Origin: Lachnotalea sp041821265
GTDB lineage: Bacteria > Bacillota > Clostridia > Lachnospirales > Lachnospiraceae
Length of the DNA stretch: 64,000 nucleotides
Assembly: GCA_041821265.1 (NCBI GenBank)
Contig: JBGUEQ010000009.1
Location: 45,419-109,418, forward strand
Direction of reading: 5' to 3'
The notes under the pieces were generated by a model that saw nothing but the letters and a program-made list of their open reading frames with translations, was not told the origin of the DNA and did not search any database. This document shows positions 14,771-23,777 of this stretch, in pieces; positions within the stretch are counted from its first letter, which is position 1, and each line of letters starts with the position of its first letter. The position numbers and the translations under genes were made by a program.

Positions 14771-14871
14771 TAAAAACAACCCCAGACAAAGGTCTTTTCC
14801 TTCATCTAAGGTCATCTTATTTTCATCCACAGACTAGCTCATTTTGCCTCTCTGAGGCTAATTGGGGTTGC
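14771..14871 (-). terminator. Possible terminator after purL
   Basis: Minus strand CAACCCC (14865-14871) can pair with GGGGTTG (14777-14783), which is followed by TTTTTATTTT. The loop is long and contains its own hairpins, so the fold is uncertain. Confidence 0.4.
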
Positions 14872-14891
14872 CTGGGGATAATCTACTTTTT

Positions 14892-17800
14892 CTATTTAAA
14901 GTACTCTACTCCTGATTCAAATATCTTCATATCCTGCTCTCCGTAAATGTTCATAGCAACTGCTACTCCTCTACGTTCTGCATGAGCCATTTTACCTAGA
15001 ATTCTTCCATCTGGGCTAGTGATACCTTCAATTGCAGCATAAGAACCATTTGGATTCCATTCTTCATTCATGGTAGGAGTTCCACTCTCATCTACATATT
15101 GAGTAGAAACCTGTCCATTTTCAAATAATTTTTTGATCCATTCTTCACTTGCAACAAAACGTCCTTCGCCATGAGATGCTGGATTACAGTAAGTTGCGCC
15201 AAGTTCTGCTTTTTGTAACCATGGTGAATTGTTCGTAACCACTTTTGTATACACCATTTTTGAAATATGACGTCCAATTGTATTCATGGTAAGTGTTGGT
15301 GAATCACTTGTCTGCTCCCTAATTTCACCGTAAGGTACTAATCCTAATTTGATTAATGCCTGGAAACCATTACAGATACCAAGTGCTAAACCATCTCTCT
15401 CATTAATAAGCTTACTAACCGCTTCCTTGATTCTGTCATTACGAAATGCAGTTGCAAAGAATTTAGCCGAACCATCTGGTTCATCACCACCACTAAATCC
15501 ACCTGGAAACATAATGATTTGAGATTGATTAATGCTTTCTTCAAATTCATTTACGGAATCTCTGATATCATCTGCATTGAGGTTCTTAAATACTTTCGTA
15601 ATTACATTCGCACCAGCTTTTTCAAATGCTTTTGTACTATCATATTCACAGTTTGTTCCTGGGAATACTGGTATAAATACAGTTGGTGTTGCTATTTTAT
15701 TCTTAGCAATATAAATGCTTTTGGCTTCAAATAATCCAGTCTTAATTTCTTTTTGTTCAATATTAGAAGTGGTTGGAAATACCTTTTCTAGGGTATTTGT
15801 CCATGCAGCAATTGCTTCTTCTACTGATATTACCATATCCTTATAAGAGAAATTGCTATCTTTTGTCACTTCACCAATGAGTGTATATTCGCCCACCAAT
15901 TGGTCTAAATGATCTGCTGGAACTTCTGCTATCATATTTCCAAATTCAACGGCGAATAAGTCGGATTCGCCTACTGTATCTGCTATTTTAAATCCTAACT
16001 TATTACCAAATGCCATCTTACTTAAAGCTGGTGCAACACCATTTGCATCTGTTACATAAGCAGAAACAATCACTTTGGATCGAATATTCGCATTGATATT
16101 TTCATATAACTGCATTACCTTTTCATAAACTGGAAGATCATATTCATCTCTATCTATTGTAAATTTAACAAGTTTATTTCCCGCCTTCTTTAATTCTGGT
16201 GTAATAATGTCTTTGTAACTTGCAACATTGACCGCAAAAGAAGTTAATGTTGGAGGTACATCAATGTCATTAAATGTTCCTGACATACTATCTTTTCCAC
16301 CAATGGATGGTAAACCAAATCCCATCTGTGCGTTATATGCGCCAAGTAATGCAACAAATGGCTCACCCCAACGCGTTGGATCTTCAGTCATACGTCTGAA
16401 ATACTCTTGAAATGTAAAACGTATTTTCTTAAAGTCTCCACCAGCAGCAACTATTTTCGCTACTGATTGAAGAATTGCATATACAGCACCGTGATATGGA
16501 CTCCAAGTAGATAGATAAGGATCAAAACCATAACTCATCATCGTAACGGTATCCGTTGTTCCTTGTAGCACAGGAAGTTTAGCTACCATACATTGTGTTT
16601 CAGTTAACTGATATTTACCACCATATGGCATAAATACAGAACTAGCTCCAATGGAGCCGTCAAACATTTCTACAAGTCCTTTTTGTGAGCATACATTTAA
16701 ATCTTTTAATGTATGAATCCATTTCGTCTTAACATCCGTTACCGTTTTCGCTTTGAAATAATTGTTCTTCTCTTCTGGAATTGTAACTTCAACTGAAGTT
16801 TCTTGATGTGCTCCATTGGTATCTAGGAAAGCTCTTGAAATATTAACGATTTCTTTGCCTCTCCAAATCAATACTAATCTTGGTTCTTTGGTCACTTCTG
16901 CAACTTCAATTGCTTCAAGATTTTCTTCTTTTGAATATAGTAAAAATTGTTCTACATCTTTGGGATCTACTACAACAGCCATTCTTTCTTGTGATTCTGA
17001 AATAGAAATTTCTGTTCCATCTAATCCTGCATATTTCTTAGGCACTTTATCTAGAAAAATGTGAAGTCCATCTGCTAATTCGCCGATGGCTACCGATACT
17101 CCACCTGCGCCAAAATCGTTACATTTTTTAATTAATTTACTTACTTCTTCACGTCTAAATAAACGTTGGATTTTTCTCTCGGTAGGTGCATTACCTTTTT
17201 GAACTTCTGCACCACAAGTCTCAATTGATTCTTCGGTATGAACTTTAGAAGAGCCCGTAGCACCACCGCAGCCATCACGTCCAGTTCTTCCACCTAGTAA
17301 AATAATAATATCGCCTGGATCAGAATTTTCTCTAATTACATTTTTACGTGGAGCAGCGCCCATTACTGCACCAATTTCCATTCTCTTCGCAACATAATTT
17401 GGATGATATATTTCTTTTACATAACCCGTTGCAAGTCCAATCTGATTACCGTAAGAACTATAGCCACTCGCTGCACCTGTTACCAATTTTCTTTGTGGAA
17501 GTTTGCCCTTTAATGTCTGATCAAGTGAAATAGTAGGATCCGCTGCGCCAGTAATACGCATTGCCTGATATACGTAAGCACGTCCTGATAATGGATCACG
17601 AATGGCACCACCTAGACAAGTTGCTGCTCCACCAAATGGTTCGATTTCAGTAGGATGATTGTGTGTTTCATTCTTGAAACTAACTAACCATTCTTCTTCT
17701 TTTCCATCAATTTCAACTGGAACTACAATGCTGCATGCGTTAATTTCATCTGATACTTCTAGATCTTCTAACTTACCATCTGCTTTCAGTTTACGCATAG

Positions 17801-18641
17801 CCATCAAAGCCAAATCCATCAGACATACAAATTTATCATCTCTGTCTTTGAATATTTCTTCTCTATCTGCTAAATATTTCTCATAAGTCTTAATAATAGG
17901 TGCTTTATAGAAGCCTTCACCAAACTTAACATCTTTTAATTCAGTGGAAAACGTAGTATGTCTACAGTGATCTGACCAATAGGTATCCAGCACTCTGACT
18001 TCTGTCATAGAAGGATTTCTTTTCTCTTCTGTTTTAAAATATGTTTGAATATGAAGAAAATCTTTGAAGGTCATAGCAAGATTTAACGATTGATATAACG
18101 CTTCTAATTTATCTGTCTCCATGTCTTTAAAACCATCAAATATAATAACATCTGCTGGTTCTTCAAATTCTGTTACCAAAGTCTTAGGTTTCGTAAGGTC
18201 AGTTTCTCTTGAATCTACTGGATTAATACAAAAGCCTTTGATTCTTTCAAATTCTTCTTCTGTAATTTTTCCTTTGATTACGTAGGTAACTGCTGTTTTA
18301 ATAACAGGCTCTTCGTTTTCATTCAACATTTTAACACATTGAACTGCGGAATCTGCTCTTTGATCAAACTGGCCCGGTAAAAATTCTACGCTGAAAATAT
18401 TGGAGTTTTCACCACTTTCAAAATTTTCTTCGTACAAATCATCTACTGGTGGCTCTGAAAACACGGTTACACATGCCTTTTTATAAATCTCTTCCGATAA
18501 ATTCTCAATATCATAACGAATTAATACACGAACTGCTGTTACTGTGTTAATTCCTAAATAACTTTCTATTTCTTCTTTTAATTCCTTCGCCTTTACAACA
18601 TATGGTTTTTTCTTCTCAACGTAAATACGTTTTACACTCAT
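14892..18641 (-). CDS. purL: Phosphoribosylformylglycinamidine synthase, single-chain
   Basis: 1249 aa. It joins the PurS-like N-terminus, the two ATP-grasp-like AIRS halves (HCRHTTFSTEL, SFKNETHNHPTEIEPFGGAA, GGRTGRDGCGGATGSSK) and a C-terminal class I glutamine amidotransferase domain (VFPGTNCEYDS, nucleophile Cys in ALGICNGFQALIKLG, His/Glu in NPASHGEGRF). It converts FGAR to FGAM in purine synthesis. The ATG follows GGAGGTAGGACA. No purine riboswitch was recognised upstream; instead a MITE-like element lies at 18708-18896. Confidence 0.96.
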   Translation of the reverse strand: MSVKRIYVEKKKPYVVKAKELKEEIESYLGINTVTAVRVLIRYDIENLSEEIYKKACVTVFSEPPVDDLYEENFESGENSNIFSVEFLPGQFDQRADSAVQCVKMLNENEEPVIKTAVTYVIKGKITEEEFERIKGFCINPVDSRETDLTKPKTLVTEFEEPADVIIFDGFKDMETDKLEALYQSLNLAMTFKDFLHIQTYFKTEEKRNPSMTEVRVLDTYWSDHCRHTTFSTELKDVKFGEGFYKAPIIKTYEKYLADREEIFKDRDDKFVCLMDLALMAMRKLKADGKLEDLEVSDEINACSIVVPVEIDGKEEEWLVSFKNETHNHPTEIEPFGGAATCLGGAIRDPLSGRAYVYQAMRITGAADPTISLDQTLKGKLPQRKLVTGAASGYSSYGNQIGLATGYVKEIYHPNYVAKRMEIGAVMGAAPRKNVIRENSDPGDIIILLGGRTGRDGCGGATGSSKVHTEESIETCGAEVQKGNAPTERKIQRLFRREEVSKLIKKCNDFGAGGVSVAIGELADGLHIFLDKVPKKYAGLDGTEISISESQERMAVVVDPKDVEQFLLYSKEENLEAIEVAEVTKEPRLVLIWRGKEIVNISRAFLDTNGAHQETSVEVTIPEEKNNYFKAKTVTDVKTKWIHTLKDLNVCSQKGLVEMFDGSIGASSVFMPYGGKYQLTETQCMVAKLPVLQGTTDTVTMMSYGFDPYLSTWSPYHGAVYAILQSVAKIVAAGGDFKKIRFTFQEYFRRMTEDPTRWGEPFVALLGAYNAQMGFGLPSIGGKDSMSGTFNDIDVPPTLTSFAVNVASYKDIITPELKKAGNKLVKFTIDRDEYDLPVYEKVMQLYENINANIRSKVIVSAYVTDANGVAPALSKMAFGNKLGFKIADTVGESDLFAVEFGNMIAEVPADHLDQLVGEYTLIGEVTKDSNFSYKDMVISVEEAIAAWTNTLEKVFPTTSNIEQKEIKTGLFEAKSIYIAKNKIATPTVFIPVFPGTNCEYDSTKAFEKAGANVITKVFKNLNADDIRDSVNEFEESINQSQIIMFPGGFSGGDEPDGSAKFFATAFRNDRIKEAVSKLINERDGLALGICNGFQALIKLGLVPYGEIREQTSDSPTLTMNTIGRHISKMVYTKVVTNNSPWLQKAELGATYCNPASHGEGRFVASEEWIKKLFENGQVSTQYVDESGTPTMNEEWNPNGSYAAIEGITSPDGRILGKMAHAERRGVAVAMNIYGEQDMKIFESGVEYFK

Positions 18642-18707
18642 TGTCCTACCTCCAAATGATTAACTTTCGCTTCACCCACTAGTTATCCCTATATAATACC
18701 AAAATAT

Positions 18708-18896
18708 TATGATACCATGGGTCAAAAGGTCCTGTTTTTCATGCTTGCATGAAAAAACATGACTTTGAGACCTGCAAAACATGAGAAAGTAGCCCGAATA
18801 GGGCGAATTTCGAATGTTTTAGGATTGTGGGAGCACAACGTGCGTAACAATCCATAGGTATTAGGGGTCAAAATACCTTGTGACCCTGGTATCATA
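18708..18896. repeat. MITE-like element upstream of purL, 189 bp
   Basis: The ends are TATGATACCATGGGTCA on the left and TGACCCTGGTATCATA on the right, an inverted repeat of ~17 bp (one unpaired base) that continues as AAGGT/ACCTT. Inside are hairpins TTCATGCttGCATGAA, GCCCgaataGGGC and GGATTGT/ACAATCC and a second TTTTGACCCC half-site. It is more GC-rich than the flanks. No second copy is seen in the window. Confidence 0.6.
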
Positions 18897-18912
18897 TGAT
18901 TTATTACAATAT

Positions 18913-18960
18913 AATACCATAAGACATATCATTAATAAAATTAATATATCTTATGGTATT
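18913..18960. repeat. 12-bp perfect inverted repeat
   Basis: AATACCATAAGA and TCTTATGGTATT around a 24-nt AT loop. It lies 3' of the membrane-protein gene at 19060 and could act as its weak terminator, though only TATTG follows on the minus strand. Confidence 0.5.
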
Positions 18961-19059
18961 TATAATCCAGTCTTATTAATATACTGTTAGTTATTTTTCC
19001 TAGGATTTACAAAATAATTTCGTAACTATTTAACACTTTGCAAGTTAGTAACACATTTT

Positions 19060-19764
19060 CTAATGAATCGACTTGTACTTTTTGTGCCACTGTGTTGTAT
19101 TTATTATCACTGCTACAATAAGTAATATCGCCAATAAAACTCCAAATGTTAACCCAACTGATTTAACAACATCAAAGAAAAAATTCTCTGGTAAAATATT
19201 AATCATCAAATCCGTTTCAGGATTCAAAATCCAATAATCGTTATTAAAAAACAAATGATGAAACTCTATAAAGACAGCATTAAAATTACTCGAAATATAA
19301 ATTGCTGAGATACCTAATATAGTAGCTACTAAAACTGTTGCTATTAAAAAAGATCTTGAAATAATACGTAACAAATTAACTTTCATAAAGACTAGTAATA
19401 ATAAAGATACTATCGTAATGGCTAATGCAATTCTTCTAATCATTAATCCATCCATGAATAAGCTTTTTACATCTTGCATATGAAGTTTTTCACGATCATT
19501 AAAAAATTCTCGTTCATTACCATCTACAACTGTTTCGACAACCAAATCAGCTCTTTTATCAATCAGATAATCCATCATCTCCTCTGTTACATATAGCACA
19601 TCTTTCATTTCCATTTTAACCGCATCAAGTACATTATATTTGCTATATTCTTTTTCATAGAAATTAATATCATGATATAATACGAATTTAAAACTTGTTA
19701 GAAATAATACAACAATCAATGCCATTGATCCAAAAATCCCAATTCCCCAACCTAATTTATTCAT
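19060..19764 (-). CDS. TIGR01906/DUF1461-type integral membrane protein
   Basis: ~234 aa from the ATG at 19764 (MNKLGWGIGIF), spaced from GGAG; upstream in-frame starts overlap that site. There are four membrane segments: one near the N-terminus, then at ~115-135, 140-160 and 200-225. The loop EREFFNDREKLHMQDVKSLF is the signature stretch I associate with the TIGR01906/DUF1461 family. Function unknown. It follows the two aspartoacylase-like genes by ~55 bp and may share their transcript. Confidence 0.7.
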   Translation of the reverse strand: MNKLGWGIGIFGSMALIVVLFLTSFKFVLYHDINFYEKEYSKYNVLDAVKMEMKDVLYVTEEMMDYLIDKRADLVVETVVDGNEREFFNDREKLHMQDVKSLFMDGLMIRRIALAITIVSLLLLVFMKVNLLRIISRSFLIATVLVATILGISAIYISSNFNAVFIEFHHLFFNNDYWILNPETDLMINILPENFFFDVVKSVGLTFGVLLAILLIVAVIINTTQWHKKYKSIH

Positions 19765-19819
19765 CATCTTCTCCAATATACTATTAATCTTAATTTGACT
19801 AGAAATCTACAATTTCAAA

Positions 19820-20755
19820 CTACTCGTGAAGCCTTCTTATTATTTTATAAACTATTTCGTTCTCATTTACAAGCGGAGATTTATGTGCAAAGAAGATAAT
19901 TCCATCTGTTGGTGCTAAAATTTGTGAAATTACTTGCCCTTCATAAGGGTCAATAATTTCTGAAAGTATATCCCCTCGATGCACTTCATCACCAGGTACA
20001 CTTTTTCTTCTATATATTCCTGCCACTTCATTACGTACTAATGTTAAATCGTTTTCATTAATTATATTTGCAATATAACCGCCGTGGCTATTGTATCGAA
20101 TTAATCCCATTCGTGTTAAAAATCTTAAGACCGATGCCACTGCTTGTCTTGCTGAAACTTCGTCTATCTCATCGGTTTCATTGGTATATACAGAAAAAGC
20201 ATTGGTATTCCACTGTTGCCAATTATAATTAAGTGTTGCCATATCAAATGGACTTGGTTTTCTTACAACAACATACGGAAGCCCAAATAAATTTGCCAAA
20301 CTTGCACTTTGATACCCCGTCTCCATCATTCTTACATGTGGAACAAAATCGCCAGGCATATAAAAACTTGCAAACTGTATCCCATAACTATAACCTTGCA
20401 CTTTTTCAAACACTCCAGCTGCAATTCTCTGCGTAGTCTCACCTTCCGAAGCGCCTGGGAACATACGATTAATATCTGTATTATCGAGAGCCCAGAACCT
20501 TTTCCCAATATTCATGGAATAATGATTCACGGATGGAATAACCAGAATTTCATTATTATTTACAATAGCACCTTTTGATTCTAAATCTTCTAGTGCCTTA
20601 ATAAGCTGCGAACAAATGTATAATTGCTGAACTTCATTTCCTCTTATTGCTCCAACGATACAAGCAGCCTTATCACCTTTTCCAAAGCGATATCCAGTCA
20701 CTCTTAATTCATCGCGATAAGGTGCCTTCAATGAATAAATGATTTCTTTTTTCAT
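19820..20755 (-). CDS. Succinylglutamate desuccinylase/aspartoacylase-like protein, member 1
   Basis: 311 aa with the M14-like fold pattern: CIVGAIRGNEVQQLYICSQL near the N-terminus, FWALDNTDINRMFPG, and a C-terminal beta domain (GDILSEIIDPYEGQVISQIL). Canonical members have GxHGxE and a DIHS-type zinc site. Here the first His is Arg (AIRGNE) and the second site reads GIQFASFYMPGD, with no His. It may be a deviant or non-catalytic partner of the next protein. Its ATG is 2 bp after that gene's stop. Confidence 0.75.
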   Translation of the reverse strand: MKKEIIYSLKAPYRDELRVTGYRFGKGDKAACIVGAIRGNEVQQLYICSQLIKALEDLESKGAIVNNNEILVIPSVNHYSMNIGKRFWALDNTDINRMFPGASEGETTQRIAAGVFEKVQGYSYGIQFASFYMPGDFVPHVRMMETGYQSASLANLFGLPYVVVRKPSPFDMATLNYNWQQWNTNAFSVYTNETDEIDEVSARQAVASVLRFLTRMGLIRYNSHGGYIANIINENDLTLVRNEVAGIYRRKSVPGDEVHRGDILSEIIDPYEGQVISQILAPTDGIIFFAHKSPLVNENEIVYKIIRRLHE

Positions 20756-20757
20756 CC

Positions 20758-21687
20758 TTAAACACCTCCTAATATTCTAGCCACCAATGAGCCAGTATAA
20801 ACAACCGGATGTTCTCTTAATGTAAATAAAATCCCTTCACATGGTGCCACTACTTTTTCACACTCGCCACTAAGTCCGTTAATAATATTTCCAATTAATT
20901 CACCCTTTTTCACTATGATATTGTGTTCTAATTCTGGAACAAAAATCCCAGAATTTTGCGCACTAATAAATGTCATTTCTCCTCTAGAAGAAATAATAGG
21001 TTCATTTACTGGTATTAACTCGTCTTCCCATATTCCCATCTCAGTCATAAGATGAAAGATTCCATCTGTTAGGCGATCCCCATAATCTTTTGATATTCTC
21101 ATCCCTACACCCATTTCAATTACAATAGTAGGAACACCCATTGAATTTAGGCTGTGAGCAAGTGTTGCCTCTAATACGGTTACAGAATCATGTATCCAAA
21201 TAAAATCGGTATTGAGCATTTTAGCATACGGAAGCAATTTCTTGGAATTTTCTTTCGTAACCCTTACTTGCAATGTCTCTTTTAGAAATACATTACTCGA
21301 ATGAATATCAATACACATATCTGATCCTATTATATCATCTACAATGTCTGCTGCCACATGCTCTATCATTGCTGCATCATTGGAACCAGGAAATATTCGA
21401 TTCATATCTAGTTCAAACATTGGAATTCCACGTGACACTGAATCAATGCCTAGAGGATTGAGCGCAGGATATATATCTACAATTCCTTTTAGTTTTTTAT
21501 GATTTTCTTTTATCTTTTTAATAAGTTGATAACATACATATTGTCCATCTAACTCATCTCCATATATTCCTGTTACAATAGAGATTCTTTTTTCTTTTCC
21601 CGTAACCGTTTCTGGCTCAAGTCTATTTTTTTGAATAATTAATCTTTCATCAACTGGCAATCCAACCGATACCACTGTTTTAATCAT
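20758..21687 (-). CDS. Succinylglutamate desuccinylase/aspartoacylase-like protein, member 2
   Basis: 309 aa, a paralogue of the downstream gene (GIPMFELDMNRIFPG matches DNTDINRMFPG). The first zinc His is Tyr (GIYGDELDGQYVC), but the second site DIHSSNVF is kept. The C-terminus is the biotinyl-lipoyl-like beta domain (GELIGNIINGLSGECEKVVAP). The ribosome site is GTGGAGGTTTTAC. It is the first gene of a pair, possibly acting together on an N-acyl amino acid or similar amide; the substrate is unknown. Confidence 0.78.
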   Translation of the reverse strand: MIKTVVSVGLPVDERLIIQKNRLEPETVTGKEKRISIVTGIYGDELDGQYVCYQLIKKIKENHKKLKGIVDIYPALNPLGIDSVSRGIPMFELDMNRIFPGSNDAAMIEHVAADIVDDIIGSDMCIDIHSSNVFLKETLQVRVTKENSKKLLPYAKMLNTDFIWIHDSVTVLEATLAHSLNSMGVPTIVIEMGVGMRISKDYGDRLTDGIFHLMTEMGIWEDELIPVNEPIISSRGEMTFISAQNSGIFVPELEHNIIVKKGELIGNIINGLSGECEKVVAPCEGILFTLREHPVVYTGSLVARILGGV

Positions 21688-21723
21688 GTAAAAACCTCCA
21701 CTCTGAAAACCTATTAAAGTACA

Positions 21724-21750
21724 AAAGACACTCTATTACCGAGCGTCTTT
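21724..21750 (-). terminator. Terminator of the ABC importer operon
   Basis: Minus strand AAAGACGCTC, loop, GAGTGTCTTT then TGTACTTT. It lies ~45 bp past the ATPase stop. Confidence 0.6.
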
Positions 21751-21792
21751 GCTATAAATATTATACTACTACGAAATGAGTGCTATGTCAAT

Positions 21793-22587
21793 TTAAGCTA
21801 ACATCATTCTGTCATTCGCAAATTCTTCTCCACTTACTTGTTCAAACTTAGATAGTAAATCACTTACTTTAAGCTGTTTCTTATCTTCACCTGATACGTC
21901 ATACACAACACGTCCGTCATGCATCATAATAAGTCTATTTCCATATTTAATTGCGTCTTTCATGTTATGTGTAACCATAATTGCTGTAAGCTTATCAGCT
22001 AATATAATATTATTTGTTAAAGTTAGTACATTGGCTGCTGTTTTAGGATCAAGCGCTGCCGTATGTTCATCGAGTAAAAGTACTTTTGGCTTCTGTAGTG
22101 TAGCCATTAAAAGTGTTAATGCTTGTCTTTGTCCGCCTGATAAAAGGCCTACTTTAGAAGTCAATCTGTTTTCCAATCCAAGATCTAATACTTTTAATGT
22201 TTCACAAAATTTTTCCTTTTCTTCCTTCGTAATTCCCCAGCCTAGTCCTCTTTTTTTGCCACGACGATAAGCTATCGCTAAGTTTTCCTGAATTTCCATA
22301 TTAGCAGCCGTTCCTTTCATCGGATCTTGAAATACTCTACCTAGAAAACTTGCTCTTTTATACTCTGGAAAACTAGTAATGTCGATATCATCTAATACGA
22401 TTGAACCGCTATCTATTGGATATACTCCAGCTACCATATTAAGTATCGTTGATTTTCCTGCTCCATTTCCACCAATTACAGTAACAAAATCTTCTCGCCT
22501 CAAATGAAGGTTTACATCATTCAAAGCCATTTTCTCATTTATTGTTCCTGCATTAAAAGTTTTACAAACATTATTTATTTTCAACAT
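21793..22587 (-). CDS. ABC importer ATP-binding protein (TrpZ-like)
   Basis: 264 aa. Walker A GGNGAGKSTILNMV, Q-loop GRVFQDP, signature LLSGGQRQALTLLMA, Walker B PKVLLLDEHTAALDP and the switch His in MVTHNM. This is the ATPase subtype (COG1101) paired with a BMP/Trp-type permease and a lipoprotein. It energises uptake at the inner membrane face. Last gene of a three-gene operon, 5 bp after the permease. Confidence 0.88.
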   Translation of the reverse strand: MLKINNVCKTFNAGTINEKMALNDVNLHLRREDFVTVIGGNGAGKSTILNMVAGVYPIDSGSIVLDDIDITSFPEYKRASFLGRVFQDPMKGTAANMEIQENLAIAYRRGKKRGLGWGITKEEKEKFCETLKVLDLGLENRLTSKVGLLSGGQRQALTLLMATLQKPKVLLLDEHTAALDPKTAANVLTLTNNIILADKLTAIMVTHNMKDAIKYGNRLIMMHDGRVVYDVSGEDKKQLKVSDLLSKFEQVSGEEFANDRMMLA

Positions 22588-22592
22588 TTGAA

Positions 22593-23597
22593 TTATCTCC
22601 CTTCTTGATTCGATGATATTGATGCTTTAGTTGGTGTTGCCTTAGCTGCTAGAACTTGTGGAAGTGTTAATGCTCCTACCACTACCAGTGCTGTAAGTAT
22701 TTTTAAATCGGTTGATTTAAGTCCCAATTGAAGCACTACTGCTATAATGGCACGATAGATTACCGCACCTAATAAAATTGAAATTAATCTAAACTTAAAT
22801 GTTTTGACTTTACTCATTACTACTTCACCAATAACAATAGACGCAAGTCCTATTACAATTGTGCCAACTCCCATACCTACATCCGCATACCCTTGGCTTT
22901 GAGCAACAAGTGCTCCTGATAATGCAACTAAACCATTTCCTATTACTAGCCCCAACATCTTCATCTTATCCGTGTTTTCGCCAAGGGCTCTAACCATATC
23001 TTCATTATTTCCGGTTGCTCGAATTGCACTTCCTATTTCAGTTCCAAAAAACCAGTACATAAACAAAATAACTATTGCGGAGAAAATTAAACCTAATCCT
23101 AATGTTACCCAAACTGTATAATTATGTATACTCTGTAATGATTGTGGTAGCACATCTTTTAACAAGCTTATTATGGTATCTGTATTAATAAGTGGAATAT
23201 TGGCTTGCCCCATAATACGACTATTAATTGAATACAGTGTTGTCATGGTCAGAATTCCTGCAAGTATTGCTGGAATTTTGCATTTATTATGTAAAAAAGC
23301 TGTGACCGCACCCGATAATCCTCCTGCAATTACTGCAACAATAAGTGTTACATATGGATTCCAACCTGCATTAACGGTTAAAACGGCACTCACACAGCCT
23401 CCAAGCGCAAAGCTTCCATCGCAAGTCATATCTGCAAAATTTAACACTCGAAATGTAATATAAACACCTAATGCCATAACTCCCCACAAAACACCTTGTG
23501 CCATTGCTGAATGGATTGCCCATACTAATGGCAATACCATACTCGCACATGAACCAAAAACCACAATAACTCTAGTCTTAAATATTGAATTACTCAT
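22593..23597 (-). CDS. ABC importer permease (TrpY-like, COG4120)
   Basis: 334 aa from MSNSIFKTRV at 23597, chosen for CAGGAGGATTTAAAAGAT; the longer frame lacks a ribosome site. About nine membrane segments, with the branched-chain/ribose-type permease motif GALVAQSQGYADVGMGVGTIVIGLASI near 220-250. It follows the solute-binding lipoprotein after a 180-bp gap that contains a strong hairpin (23636-23672), which could lower its expression relative to the binding protein. Confidence 0.85.
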   Translation of the reverse strand: MSNSIFKTRVIVVFGSCASMVLPLVWAIHSAMAQGVLWGVMALGVYITFRVLNFADMTCDGSFALGGCVSAVLTVNAGWNPYVTLIVAVIAGGLSGAVTAFLHNKCKIPAILAGILTMTTLYSINSRIMGQANIPLINTDTIISLLKDVLPQSLQSIHNYTVWVTLGLGLIFSAIVILFMYWFFGTEIGSAIRATGNNEDMVRALGENTDKMKMLGLVIGNGLVALSGALVAQSQGYADVGMGVGTIVIGLASIVIGEVVMSKVKTFKFRLISILLGAVIYRAIIAVVLQLGLKSTDLKILTALVVVGALTLPQVLAAKATPTKASISSNQEGR

Positions 23598-23635
23598 ATC
23601 TTTTAAATCCTCCTGCACTTTGTTTTTGTTAAAAC

Positions 23636-23672
23636 GTGTATAAGGACAGACGTATTGTCTGCCCTCATACAC
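23636..23672 (-). promoter_or_regulatory. Intercistronic hairpin in the ABC operon
   Basis: GTGTAT..GGaCAGAC and GTCTGcCC..ATACAC fold into a long stem between the binding-protein and permease genes. No T-run follows. It is likely an mRNA-stabilising or partial-termination element. Confidence 0.5.
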
Positions 23673-23777
23673 TGAAAATAGTCTTACACAATTTTCCTTG
23701 TTTCAATTCTATGTAATTAATCTATAACTTCCACCCGCAAAACATACAAACAGTGACCTACGATTGCTAAAAGGCAA

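Noticed and set aside
18642..19059. Purine riboswitch ahead of purL
   Set aside because: I looked for the conserved purine-aptamer core and found none; the structured part is better explained by the element with inverted ends.
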